Made by a program: the position numbers and the translations under genes
Source of the DNA: Curtobacterium sp. ZW137
Lineage (GTDB): Bacteria; Actinomycetota; Actinomycetes; Actinomycetales; Microbacteriaceae
Length of the DNA: 64,000 nucleotides
NCBI RefSeq assembly: GCF_003762905.1
Contig: NZ_RJKS01000002.1
Span: 1 to 64,000 of the forward strand
Reading direction: 5' to 3'
Notes under the pieces: model-generated
Seen by the model: the letters and a program-made list of their open reading frames with translations, nothing else
Database searches by the model: none
What the model was told of the DNA's origin: nothing
Shown: positions 22,649-30,902 of the stretch, piece by piece
Layout of the letters: each line of letters opens with the position of its first letter
How positions within the stretch are numbered: the stretch's first letter is position 1

Positions 22649-23904
22649 CAGCGACGGCCTCCCTTGCGTGCGGCCATGCGCCGCAGTGTGCGCTCGCGGC
22701 TCAGTTCGGCGCGACGCGCTGCGACGTTCTCGGCGCGCTTCTTGCGCTGCAGGTCGCGCAGTTCCTTGCGGGTGTACACCGCGTTCGCGGCGACGTCGAT
22801 CTCGATCGCGGCGGCCTGCTCGTGCGGCTTCCGGAGGGACCAGAGGTAGAGGCCGAGGATCACGACGGCACCGATGACGGCGTCGAGGACCAGGCCGACG
22901 ATGCCGAAGCGGGCGAGTCCGGACGCGACCGCGCCGACCGCGGCCGAGGCCGGCAGCGTGATGAACCAGGCGATGACGATCTTGCCGGCGGTGGACCACT
23001 GGATCTTCGAGCCGCGGCGTCCGAGGCCGGCACCGATGATCGAGCCGGACGACACCTGCGTGGTCGACAGCGCGAAGCCGAGGTGGCTCGACGCCAGGAT
23101 CGTGGCGGCGGTGGAGGCTTCTGCGGCGAAGCCCTGCGTCGCGCGGATCTCGGTGATGCCCGAGCCGAGCGTGCGGATGATGCGCCAGCCACCGGTGTAC
23201 GTGCCGAGGGCGATCGCGAGCGCACAGGCGACGACGACCCAGAGCTGCACACCGCTGTTCGAGCTCTGCGCGCCGGACGCGATGAGCGTCAGCGTGATGA
23301 CGCCCATCGTCTTCTGCGCGTCGTTCGTGCCGTGTGCGAGCGACACCATCGACGAGGTGAAGATCTGGCCGATGCGGAAGCCGCCGCGCTCGTTCGGGAA
23401 CACCGGGCGCTTCGTGATCCGGTACGCGATGCGCGTCGACAGGAACGACACGAACGCCGCGATGACCGGGGACAGGAACGCCGGGATGATGACGACGGTC
23501 ATCAGCGCGAGGTAGTTCACCGAGTCGAACCCGGCACCGACGATCGCGGCGCCGATCAGCCCGCCGAACAGCGCGTGCGAGGACGACGACGGCAGCCCGC
23601 GCAGCCACGTGATCATGTTCCAGACCACCGCACCGATCAGCCCGGCGAAGATCATCTCGGGGCTGATGGCGACGCCACCCGGCCCCTCGTTGATCAGGCC
23701 GTGCGAGATCGACGTCGCGACGGCGGTGCTGAGGAACGCACCGACGAGGTTGAGCACCGCGGCGACCGTGACCGCCACCTTGGGCTTCATGGCCCCGGTT
23801 GCGATCGGTGTCGCCATCGCGTTGGCGGTGTCGTGAAAACCGTTTGTGAAGTCGAAGAAGAGGGCCAACGCGATGACCAGGACGACTATGAGTGTGATGT
23901 CCAC
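22648..23904 (-). CDS. Inorganic phosphate transporter, PiT family
   Basis: A 418-residue low-affinity phosphate:cation symporter (Pit/PHO-4). The family repeats are visible as FFDFTNGFHDTANAMATPIA near the N-terminus and SLAHGTNDAQKTMGVITL in the second half, with about 10 helices. A basic cytosolic tail (ELRDLQRKKRAENVAARR) follows the last helix. The start GTG at 23904 is inferred from the position of the first helix. No good SD precedes it. It is divergent from the CPA1 antiporter and coupled to the small membrane protein downstream. Confidence 0.94.
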   Translation of the reverse strand: MDITLIVVLVIALALFFDFTNGFHDTANAMATPIATGAMKPKVAVTVAAVLNLVGAFLSTAVATSISHGLINEGPGGVAISPEMIFAGLIGAVVWNMITWLRGLPSSSSHALFGGLIGAAIVGAGFDSVNYLALMTVVIIPAFLSPVIAAFVSFLSTRIAYRITKRPVFPNERGGFRIGQIFTSSMVSLAHGTNDAQKTMGVITLTLIASGAQSSNSGVQLWVVVACALAIALGTYTGGWRIIRTLGSGITEIRATQGFAAEASTAATILASSHLGFALSTTQVSSGSIIGAGLGRRGSKIQWSTAGKIVIAWFITLPASAAVGAVASGLARFGIVGLVLDAVIGAVVILGLYLWSLRKPHEQAAAIEIDVAANAVYTRKELRDLQRKKRAENVAARRAELSRERTLRRMAARKGGRR

Positions 23905-24021
23905 CGCGGGCCAGTGTTCCGCATCCGGGGGCTTCCGAGCAAACCTGATCGAGAACTCGTCCCGGGCTCCCCCTGCAGACTCGTTCAGTTTCGGAAGCAT
24001 GCCGATGGGAGAATGGGTCCC

Positions 24022-25710
24022 ATGGACACCGTGGAGCTCCTCATCCTGCTGATCGGATCGCTCGCGGTGACCGGGTTCGCGCGGGCCAAGGGCCTCCCGG
24101 CACCGCTGCTCGTCACCGCGGTCGCGCTCGCGGCGTCCTTCCTGCCGGGGCTGCCGCACATCGAGATCGACTCGGAGATCATCCTGACGGTGGTCCTCCC
24201 GCCGCTGCTCTACTCGGCGGCGCTCGACGTCTCGTGGCAGAGCTTCCAGACCTCCATCAAGCAGATCCGCCGCCTCGGCATCCTGCTCGTGATCGTCACC
24301 GCGCTCGCGGTCGGCGCCGCCGCCTACTTCCTCATCCCGGACATGACCTGGCCGGCCGCGATCCTGCTCGGCGCGATCGTCGCCCCGCCGGACGCCGTGT
24401 CCGCTGCCGCCATCGGGCGGAAGCTCGGGCTCCCCCGCCGGGTGATGACGGTGCTGTCCGGGGAGAGCCTGATCAACGACGCCGCATCGCTGACGCTGGT
24501 CCGGGTGTTCACCCTGATCATCGCCGGTGCCTCGTTGACCATCTGGCAGGACCTCGGGATCTTCGCGCTCGCGATCGGCGTGGGGCTCGTCGTCGGCATC
24601 GTGCTCGGCGTCCTCGTGCACTGGATCCGGATGCGGATCAACGACCCCGTGGTCGAGACGATCATGAGCATCCTGCTGCCGTTCGTCGCCTACGTGCTGG
24701 CCGAGGACCTCTCCGGCTCCGGCGTGATCGCGGTCGTCACCGCCGGGCTCTACATCGGCTACAACTCGCCGAAGGAGGGCTACGCCACCCGGCTGCAGGA
24801 ACGCCCGCTGTGGACGAGCATCGACGTCATCCTCGAGGGGTTCGTCTTCGCGCTCATCGGGCTGCAGCTCAACAGCGTGGTGCAGGACCTGGTCGAGAGC
24901 GAGCGCAGTCTCGGGCAGGTCGTCACGGCAGCGGCCGTGGTCCTCGCGGTGGTGATCCTGGTGCGGCCGGCGTTCGTGTTCGAGTCCTACGTGCGCAACC
25001 GCTTCAACGGCCGATGGCTCAGACCGCTCCGGATCAAGCTCTCCCGCGGGCACCGGTCACTGCGGTGGATGCGTGGTTCGGCGGAACCCAAGCTGAACTG
25101 GCGCGAGCTCACCGTCATCTCGTGGACGGGGATGCGCGGCGTGGTGACGCTCGCGGCCGCGGTGTCGGTCGTCGCGAGCCCGACGAAGATCCCGGCGCAG
25201 GACACCATCTTCGTGATCGCGTTCTTCGTCACGGTCGGCACGCTGCTGCTGCAGGGCCTCACGCTGCCGTTCGTCATCCGCGCCCTCAAGGTGCAGGACC
25301 CGGCCGAGGGCGAGGAGGACATCCGGAGCGAGATGCGTCTCAACCAGCGCACCACCGAAGCGGCGATCGAGCTGCTCGACAAGCGCCGCCCGGACTGGGC
25401 GCAGCAGTTCGGACAAGAGGCGGTCGACACCGTCGTCAACCGTCTGAAGCTCCGGCTCGAGCGCCAGGCCGAGACCTTCCGGCGCGACGCCGAGGAAGAG
25501 GAGTCCGAGGAACGGAACGCCCCCGTGCGGCTCCGCGGCTCGCAGATCCAGGACATCCGGCGCGAGCTGCTCGACCGGCGGCGCGAGATCGTCCTCGAGG
25601 AGCGTGAACGCGGCAACCTCGACGAAGAGGTGATGCGCCGCGTGCTCGTGACCCTCGACGCGGAGGAGCTCGCGATGGACTCCGCGCAGGCCTCCCGCAG
25701 CCGCTCGTAG
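24022..25710 (+). CDS. Na+/H+ antiporter, CPA1 family
   Basis: A 562-residue cation/proton antiporter (NhaP/YjcE-like). About 12 helices occupy the first 420 residues. The core motifs are LGAIVAPPDAVSAAAIGRKLG, SGESLINDAASLTLVRVF (the ND pair of the ion site), and WTGMRGVVTLAAAVSV. A cytosolic C-terminal domain of about 140 residues is rich in Glu and Arg (RRDAEEEESEERNAP) and may sense pH. ATG at 24022 follows a GGGAGAAT segment. A much longer upstream frame is not credible. It is divergent from the PiT operon with 117 bp between them. Confidence 0.93.
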   Translation: MDTVELLILLIGSLAVTGFARAKGLPAPLLVTAVALAASFLPGLPHIEIDSEIILTVVLPPLLYSAALDVSWQSFQTSIKQIRRLGILLVIVTALAVGAAAYFLIPDMTWPAAILLGAIVAPPDAVSAAAIGRKLGLPRRVMTVLSGESLINDAASLTLVRVFTLIIAGASLTIWQDLGIFALAIGVGLVVGIVLGVLVHWIRMRINDPVVETIMSILLPFVAYVLAEDLSGSGVIAVVTAGLYIGYNSPKEGYATRLQERPLWTSIDVILEGFVFALIGLQLNSVVQDLVESERSLGQVVTAAAVVLAVVILVRPAFVFESYVRNRFNGRWLRPLRIKLSRGHRSLRWMRGSAEPKLNWRELTVISWTGMRGVVTLAAAVSVVASPTKIPAQDTIFVIAFFVTVGTLLLQGLTLPFVIRALKVQDPAEGEEDIRSEMRLNQRTTEAAIELLDKRRPDWAQQFGQEAVDTVVNRLKLRLERQAETFRRDAEEEESEERNAPVRLRGSQIQDIRRELLDRRREIVLEERERGNLDEEVMRRVLVTLDAEELAMDSAQASRSRS

Positions 25711-25782
25711 CGGGCTCCGGGCAGCGCCGATCAGCGCCTGCCTGGGCGTGCGCTCCCCCGGACCGCGGTCAGTCGTGCGGCG

Positions 25783-25788
25783 TATCCT
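25783..25788 (+). promoter_or_regulatory. -10 box for the ABC-2-like gene
   Basis: TATCCT lies 38 bp before the GTG start. AGGAG (25811-25815) is between them, consistent with a led transcript. No good -35 is visible. Confidence 0.4.
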
Positions 25789-25826
25789 CGACTGACCCGA
25801 CACGAGAACCAGGAGCACAGCGCCGA

Positions 25827-27317
25827 GTGAGCACGCCGCGGAACGACGTCCCGAAGCACACCGACACCCCGGAACGTCCCGGGTCGTCGGCACCGAAGTC
25901 CGCGCCGAAGCAGCGCAGCACCAGGCCGTCGGCCCGCGGGACGAAGCCCCGTCGCGGCGCGAAGGTCGCTGGCTCGAGCCGTCCGACGCCCCGCCGGCAG
26001 GCCCCGGTCCCCGCACCGCAGAAGATCAGCGCGTACCGCCGCTGGTACGGCACCCTGCACCCGTCGCTGCAGCTCATCGGGCTGCAGCTCTGGATGCCGC
26101 TCTTCTTCATCGTCGGCTTCTGCCTCTGCTACGTCTTCGCGTTCCACGCCCCGCACCCGCACGACGTCCCGATCGCCCTGGTCGGCAGCGACCCGACGTT
26201 CATCGCCGCGGTGCAGAAGGCCCTCCCCGGGGAGTTCGTGTTCCACACGTACGACTCGCTGATCGCGGCCAAGCGTGACGTGCTCGCCGGGTCGATGGCG
26301 GTCGCGTACGACCCGTCGACGAACGAGTTCTTCAAGGCGAGCGCGCACCAGTTCCAGGTCGCGAGCCTGGTCCCGGCGACCCTGTCCGCGGTGCTCACCG
26401 GCATCGGCGTCGCGACGCCGAAGGTCACCGAGCTCGCGGCACTGCCCTCGTACGACGAGTACGGCACCGTGGCGATGTACGTGATGCTCGCCTGGTGCAT
26501 CGGCGGCTACATGGTCGCGATGTTCATCGGCATCATGGGCGGCCCGCTCCGGCACCGCACCCGCATGACGGTGATCGTCGTCGGCGGCCTGGTCATCTCC
26601 CTCATCACGAACACCCTCGCCGGCCCGGTCGTCGGTGCGATCCACGGGCACTGGATCGAACTGGTCCTCATCGCGTGGGGCTGGATCGTCGCGATCGGCC
26701 TCGCCGTGAACGGCCTGAGCTACTTCGTCGGCCGGTTCATCGCCGCGCCCGCGATGATCTGCTTCGTCTTCCTGTCGATGCCGTCCTCCGGCGGCGCGTA
26801 CCCGAAGTGGTTCATGCCGGAGCCCTTCGCCTGGCTCAACAACGTCGTCGTCGGGTCGAGCATGGTCGACATGATCAAGCACCAGATCTACGGCGTCGGC
26901 CCCGGCCCTGCCCGCGGCCTGATCACGATGGCCTGCTACGCCGGCGCCGGCCTGGTGCTGATGTACTTCGGCAAGATGTGGTGGGAACGCCGCCGCATCC
27001 GCGCGATCGTCACCGGGCGCACCACGATGTTCCAGGACGCCCAGACGGCGAACCGCGAGTTCCTCGGCAGCCAGCGCGACGCCGAGCTCGAACGGCACGG
27101 GCTCTCCTCGACCGAGACGGGGACGCTGCAGGTCCTGCGCGAGTCCGACTGGGAGGACGAACGCGCCGGCGGGGACGTCTTCACGGGCGGTCGCGACGGC
27201 CTCGAGAACGAGCCGCTGACGACCGGCCGGATCCCGGTGATCCGCCAGCAGCCGCCGCAGCGCTCCACCGAGCAGCGTTCCACGGAGAAGCCGCACAGTC
27301 GGCACGCCGCACGCTGA
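25827..27317 (+). CDS. ABC-2-like/YhgE-type membrane protein of unknown function
   Basis: A 496-residue protein. A basic, Pro-rich cytosolic N-terminus of about 75 residues precedes one helix (LQLWMPLFFIVGFCLCYVFA), an extracytoplasmic domain of about 110 residues (IALVGSDPTFIAAVQKALPG on), then five helices and a charged cytosolic tail. This one-plus-five layout is that of ABC-2 permeases and the YhgE/Pip/DUF3533 group, some of which export proteins or antibiotics. No ATPase gene is adjacent, so transport is unproven. The GTG at 25827 has AGGAG 11 nt upstream. The 94-aa membrane protein follows 19 bp later. Confidence 0.72.
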   Translation: MSTPRNDVPKHTDTPERPGSSAPKSAPKQRSTRPSARGTKPRRGAKVAGSSRPTPRRQAPVPAPQKISAYRRWYGTLHPSLQLIGLQLWMPLFFIVGFCLCYVFAFHAPHPHDVPIALVGSDPTFIAAVQKALPGEFVFHTYDSLIAAKRDVLAGSMAVAYDPSTNEFFKASAHQFQVASLVPATLSAVLTGIGVATPKVTELAALPSYDEYGTVAMYVMLAWCIGGYMVAMFIGIMGGPLRHRTRMTVIVVGGLVISLITNTLAGPVVGAIHGHWIELVLIAWGWIVAIGLAVNGLSYFVGRFIAAPAMICFVFLSMPSSGGAYPKWFMPEPFAWLNNVVVGSSMVDMIKHQIYGVGPGPARGLITMACYAGAGLVLMYFGKMWWERRRIRAIVTGRTTMFQDAQTANREFLGSQRDAELERHGLSSTETGTLQVLRESDWEDERAGGDVFTGGRDGLENEPLTTGRIPVIRQQPPQRSTEQRSTEKPHSRHAAR

Positions 27318-27321
27318 GCGG

Positions 27322-27327
27322 TATCCT
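27322..27327 (+). promoter_or_regulatory. -10 box for the 94-aa membrane protein
   Basis: TATCCT ends 9 nt before the ATG at 27337. It could give an almost leaderless transcript separate from the upstream gene. Confidence 0.35.
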
Positions 27328-27336
27328 GGGCCGATC

Positions 27337-27621
27337 ATGACCCGTTCCGCCTGGCACCGCCTGCTCATCACCCTCGTCGTCGTCCTGCTGGCGCTGACCG
27401 TGGTGTTCTACGTCGCGAGCGTCGTGCTCGCACCGGCGGACGGCCGCAACACCGCTGGGCTCTTCGTCGGCTGGGCGATGTTCGCGATGGTCGGCGCGAT
27501 CGTGTTCGGGATCATCGACTTCTTCGTGCGTCCGCTCGGTGGGCGAAGCGGCGACGCCGACGTGATGGCCGCCGCCGAACAGGCGCGAACGGGCAGCACG
27601 CGCACCCAGCAGCCCCGCTAG
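27337..27621 (+). CDS. Small two-helix membrane protein
   Basis: A 94-residue protein with hydrophobic segments at about residues 9-32 and 43-64 (FVGWAMFAMVGAIVFGIIDFF) and a polar C-terminal tail. I do not recognise a family. It follows the ABC-2-like protein by 19 bp on the same strand and may belong with it. It is convergent with the NRPS-like gene across a repeat-filled gap. Confidence 0.7.
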   Translation: MTRSAWHRLLITLVVVLLALTVVFYVASVVLAPADGRNTAGLFVGWAMFAMVGAIVFGIIDFFVRPLGGRSGDADVMAAAEQARTGSTRTQQPR

Positions 27622-27647
27622 AGCCGGCGCGCGGGCTCGCGCCCGAC

Positions 27648-27713
27648 GAGACGCCGCTCGGTGCGCGAGACGCCGCCGCTTCCGGCGGCGTCTCGCGCGT
27701 CGAGCGGCGTCTC
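27648..27713. terminator. 66-bp hairpin with 30-bp arms
   Basis: Arms 27648-27677 and 27684-27713 begin and end with GAGACGCCGCTC/GAGCGGCGTCTC and pair with two mismatches around the loop GCTTCC. A third GCGGCGTCTCGCG copy follows at 27723. Its position 26 bp after a stop codon between convergent genes suits termination, although it could equally be a repeat element. Confidence 0.75.
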
Positions 27714-27747
27714 GGGGACTCAGCGGCGTCTCGCGCCGCACCACGGG

Positions 27748-27793
27748 ACGGACGGGAGGCCCGGTGCCAGCTGGCACCGGGCCTCCCGTCCGT
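27748..27793. repeat. Family 1 palindrome, best-preserved copy
   Basis: This 46-bp perfect palindrome is centred on AGCT at 27769-27772. It runs outward through GGTGCCAGCTGGCACC to CGGACGGGAGGC and GCCTCCCGTCCG. Thirty nucleotides of its right side are identical to 4321-4350. Confidence 0.92.
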
Positions 27794-27794
27794 T

Positions 27795-27894
27795 CCTTCC
27801 CATGACGACCGCGCTGGGAAGGTGATTCGCGCGTGGGAGGTGGAAACTTCCGACCCACTACGCGCGAAACAACTCCCTACGCGCGTTTCAACAG
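27795..27894. repeat. Family 2 composite repeat, copy A
   Basis: It opens with CCTTCCCA...TGGGAAGG (a stem), then TTCGCGCGTGGGAGG...ACGCGCGAA (27826-27868), and closes with CTACGCGCGTTTC. Copy B at 44898-44999 follows the same plan over about 100 bp. Both lie between convergent genes. Confidence 0.8.
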
Positions 27895-27992
27895 GGGCAG
27901 GCGGGGTCGCAGGCGAGCCGCGCGGTCGCGAGCCACGCGGTCGCGAGCGGGCGAGCGCGGCGCGGCGGGCGGGCGCGGGCGAACGCGGCGCG

Positions 27993-30764
27993 CTAGCGCG
28001 ACAGCGCGGCCGCGACGTCGGCGACGTGCGGCTCGCGGAGCACCGAGCTGTGCTCGGAGTGCACGCGGACCTCGTCGACGGCGCCGGTCAGGAACGGCGC
28101 CCACCGTGCCGCGCCGGTCTCGTTGCCGTCCGCGATCACGAGCGTGACGTCCCCGGCGTAGACCGTCGGGCGGTGCCGGCGGGACACGACGAGCGCGTGG
28201 TCGAAGAACGCCCGGAACTGGCGCTGCCCCTTCCAGCTGAAGACCCCCGCTCCGTAGGCACGTGCGTGCCGTCCGAGCTGGGCAACGGGCGTGACGGCCC
28301 GCTTCCGGAACGCCGCGGTCCGGTCGGCGAGCGCCTTCCCGATGCCGGGGAAGGCACGACGCGTCGACTGGCCGAGGTCCAGCTCGCCGAACTCGACGCG
28401 GTCCGCCTGCTCCGCGGACTGCTCCGGCAGGTAGGTGTCCAGGAGCACGACGCGGCGCACCTCCTGCCCGGCCGCGGTGAGGATCGCGGCCATCTCGATC
28501 GCGACGAGACCACCGAAGGAGTGCCCGACCAGGGTGTACGGCCCGCGGGGCTGCACGACGCGCATGAGCTCGACGTAGCGGCGTGCCATCGCGTCGATGC
28601 TCCAGTCCGGGACGGACCGACGCTCGAGGCCGTGCTGCTGGAACGCGTACACGGCGCGGCCGCCGAGCCGACGGGTCAGCGGGACGTAGGTCAGGGCGAG
28701 CGCGCCGGCACCGGCGACGCAGAACAGCGCCTCCTCGGTGCTGTCCGCGCCGTCCGAGAGCGTCACGATGTCGGGGTGACTCGGGACGGCGGCGGCCCCA
28801 CGACGCGTGCGGGCGGCGAAGGTGCGGACCGTCGGGTCCTCCAGGAGCGCGGAGGACGGCAGGTCCACCCCGAGACGGTCCTGCACGGCGGCGAGCATCT
28901 CCTCCGCGGAGAGCGAGTCCCCGCCGAGCGCCGCGAAGTCGTTGTCGAGCCCGACGGCGGGGAGCCCGAGCGGGCCGACCGCGGGGAGCCCGAGCACCTC
29001 GGACCAGATCTGTGCGACGGCGAGCTCCCACTGGTCGTAGGTGTCCTCGTCGATCCCGGCACCGCCGTCGGCGCCGATGGTCATCGCGAGCGACGGCGCC
29101 TCGGGGAGCTTCGCCCGGTCGACCTTGCCGCGCTCGTTGCGGGGCAGCACGGTCATCGGCACGATCGCGGTCGGGACCATGTAGTCCGGCAGCAGGTCGC
29201 GCAGGGCCTTGCGGATGGCTGCGGGCGACGGGGCACGGCGACCCGGGCGGGTGACGAAGTACGCGACGAGGCGTGTGGGCGCCGGCGGTGCCTTCACCGC
29301 GATGACCGCGGCTTCCTGCACCGCGTCGACGGTGCGGAGCGCGGCTTCCACCTCGCTCGGCTCGACCAGGTACCCGCGCACCTTCACGGCGTCGTCGGCC
29401 CGGCCGAGGAGCGTGAGCCGGCCGTCCTCGTCGAAGCGGCCGAGGTCGCCCACCGACCACGTGGGGGTGCCGTCCTCGGTGACCCCGGCGCGCGCCGCGG
29501 TGACCTCGGGCGCACCCCAGTAGCCGGTCGTCAGGGCGTCGGAGACGCAGACGATCTCGCCGGTCTCGCCGACGTCGGCGACGGTGCCGTCGGGTCGGCG
29601 GAGCACGACGCGCTTGCCGGCCACGATGCGGCCGGACGGGATGTTCCGCTCCGGGATCGGGTCGCCGGCGGCGATCTCGTTGACGGCGTAGACGTTCGTC
29701 TCGCTCGAACCGGTCCAGTTGAAGAACGACGCGGTCGACCCGAGGAGCGGTCGGAGGGCGGCGATGTCCGCGCCGGTGATGGCCTCGCCGACGGTCGCGA
29801 CCATCCGCAGGCCGTGCAGGCGGGTGTCGGCGGGGTCGAGTGCTGCCACCACCGACCGCACCAGGTGCGGCGTGGTGTGCAGCGTCGTCAGTCGGGCGTT
29901 CTCGATCCAGGCGAGCAGACGGTCGATCCCGGTCCGTCGGGGGTCGACGACGTGCACGGACGCTCCGGTGAGGAGCGTGGAGAGGACGAGCATGAACCCC
30001 GCCGCGAACCCGTGCGGGAGCACCGAGGCGATCCGGTCCTCCGGCACGAGGCGGAAGAGCTCACGTTCCGCCACCGTGTCGACGAGCGCCTGGCGGTGCG
30101 TCGTCACGACCCCCTTCGGGGCACCGGTGGAGCCGGAGGTGAAGATGATGTCGAGTGCGTCACGCCCGCCGCGTTCCGCAGCGCCGGGCACCGCGGGGAT
30201 CTCCGCGTCGGTCGCCGCGACGGCGCGGGCCTCGGTGAGCAGGGCGCCGAACGGGAGGACCGTCCCCGGCTCCGTCACCAGGGCCTCGGCCTGCGCGGTG
30301 TGCGTCTCGTCCGCGATCACGTCGACGATGCCGGCCAGCGTCATCACGTGGCGGAGCCGCGCCTCCGGCAGGAACGGGTCGAGGGCGACGATGATCCGCC
30401 CGGCGTGCACGAGCCCGAGCAGTGCGGCCACGGACCCCACCCCGTGCGAGACCATCACGCCGACCGGGACGGAGGCGCCGTGCTGTTCGGCTCCCACCCC
30501 GCGGCCGCTGTGGTCGTCCGGAGTCAGCCGGTCGTGCAGGAGCGCCCCCAGCGCCCGTGTCACGCGGTCGAACTCCCGGTGCGTCATCTCGGTGTGCTCG
30601 TCGGCGACGGCGAGTGCGTCCGGCGTGCGCGAGGCGACCGCGGCGAGCCCGGCGAGCAGTGACGACGGCGGGACCGGTGCCCCGGCGCGGTCCGAGCGCG
30701 CGGCCGTGTACGGCGTCGTGGGCGGCGTCGCGACGACGGGAATGGATTCGGTCGAGCTGAGCAC
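27993..30764 (-). CDS. Single-module NRPS-like synthetase (adenylation, carrier, thioesterase)
   Basis: A 923-residue multidomain enzyme. The adenylation domain (about 35-560) has A3 FTSGSTGAPKGVV (208-220), A5 NWTGSSETNVYAVNE and A8 LGRADDAVKVRGYLVEP. The carrier domain has GGDSLS with the phosphopantetheine Ser617. The thioesterase has GHSFGG with Ser749 and a late His in HSEHSSVL. There is no condensation, ketosynthase or oxidase domain. The A4 region (PHGFAAGFMLVLS) lacks the Asp expected for alpha-amino acids, so an aryl, keto or other acid is possible. An 8-residue duplication (LGLPAVGP/LGLPAVGL) sits in the linker. GTG at 30764 has AAGGGG 5 nt upstream. No PPTase or MbtH gene is nearby. 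Confidence 0.88.
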   Translation of the reverse strand: MLSSTESIPVVATPPTTPYTAARSDRAGAPVPPSSLLAGLAAVASRTPDALAVADEHTEMTHREFDRVTRALGALLHDRLTPDDHSGRGVGAEQHGASVPVGVMVSHGVGSVAALLGLVHAGRIIVALDPFLPEARLRHVMTLAGIVDVIADETHTAQAEALVTEPGTVLPFGALLTEARAVAATDAEIPAVPGAAERGGRDALDIIFTSGSTGAPKGVVTTHRQALVDTVAERELFRLVPEDRIASVLPHGFAAGFMLVLSTLLTGASVHVVDPRRTGIDRLLAWIENARLTTLHTTPHLVRSVVAALDPADTRLHGLRMVATVGEAITGADIAALRPLLGSTASFFNWTGSSETNVYAVNEIAAGDPIPERNIPSGRIVAGKRVVLRRPDGTVADVGETGEIVCVSDALTTGYWGAPEVTAARAGVTEDGTPTWSVGDLGRFDEDGRLTLLGRADDAVKVRGYLVEPSEVEAALRTVDAVQEAAVIAVKAPPAPTRLVAYFVTRPGRRAPSPAAIRKALRDLLPDYMVPTAIVPMTVLPRNERGKVDRAKLPEAPSLAMTIGADGGAGIDEDTYDQWELAVAQIWSEVLGLPAVGPLGLPAVGLDNDFAALGGDSLSAEEMLAAVQDRLGVDLPSSALLEDPTVRTFAARTRRGAAAVPSHPDIVTLSDGADSTEEALFCVAGAGALALTYVPLTRRLGGRAVYAFQQHGLERRSVPDWSIDAMARRYVELMRVVQPRGPYTLVGHSFGGLVAIEMAAILTAAGQEVRRVVLLDTYLPEQSAEQADRVEFGELDLGQSTRRAFPGIGKALADRTAAFRKRAVTPVAQLGRHARAYGAGVFSWKGQRQFRAFFDHALVVSRRHRPTVYAGDVTLVIADGNETGAARWAPFLTGAVDEVRVHSEHSSVLREPHVADVAAALSR
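28957..28995. repeat. 24-bp tandem duplication in the A-carrier linker
   Basis: GCGGGGAGCCCGAGC occurs at 28957-28971 and 28981-28995. The 24-bp period keeps frame and duplicates eight residues between the adenylation and carrier domains of the NRPS-like gene. Confidence 0.85.
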
Positions 30765-30840
30765 GTGGTCCCCTTACCATGCTGGACTTTGATCTGCACC
30801 AGACGGTAACTCGGGTCCTCTACGGGTCGGCGCGCAGGCA

Positions 30841-30891
30841 GGGGCACCTGCGGGAACCCGCGCGACTCCTGCGACAAGCCGCAGGTGCCCC
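30841..30891 (-). terminator. Hairpin after the Nudix gene
   Basis: GGGGCACCTGCGG (30841-30853) and CCGCAGGTGCCCC (30879-30891) pair perfectly over 13 bp with a 25-nt loop. It lies 11 bp beyond the Nudix stop and upstream of the NRPS-like start, so it probably isolates the NRPS-like gene. Confidence 0.65.
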
Positions 30892-30902
30892 GTGCGGTGC
30901 CG

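Larger units (their letters stand above)
27622..27992. repeat. Gene-free gap of 371 bp filled with palindromes
   Basis: Between convergent genes lie a 66-bp hairpin (27648-27713), the best family 1 palindrome (27748-27793), a family 2 element (27795-27894) and a GC-rich tract with GGTCGCGAGC and GCGGGCG direct repeats up to the NRPS stop. I see no gene. Confidence 0.85.

Noticed and set aside
27822..30662. 946-codon plus-strand frame opposite the NRPS-like gene
   Set aside because: The real motifs (A3, carrier Ser, TE Ser) are on the minus strand. The plus frame is a composition artefact.
27993..30764. Indigoidine synthase or a full peptide synthetase module
   Set aside because: No oxidase segment is inserted in the adenylation domain and there is no condensation domain, so neither label fits.
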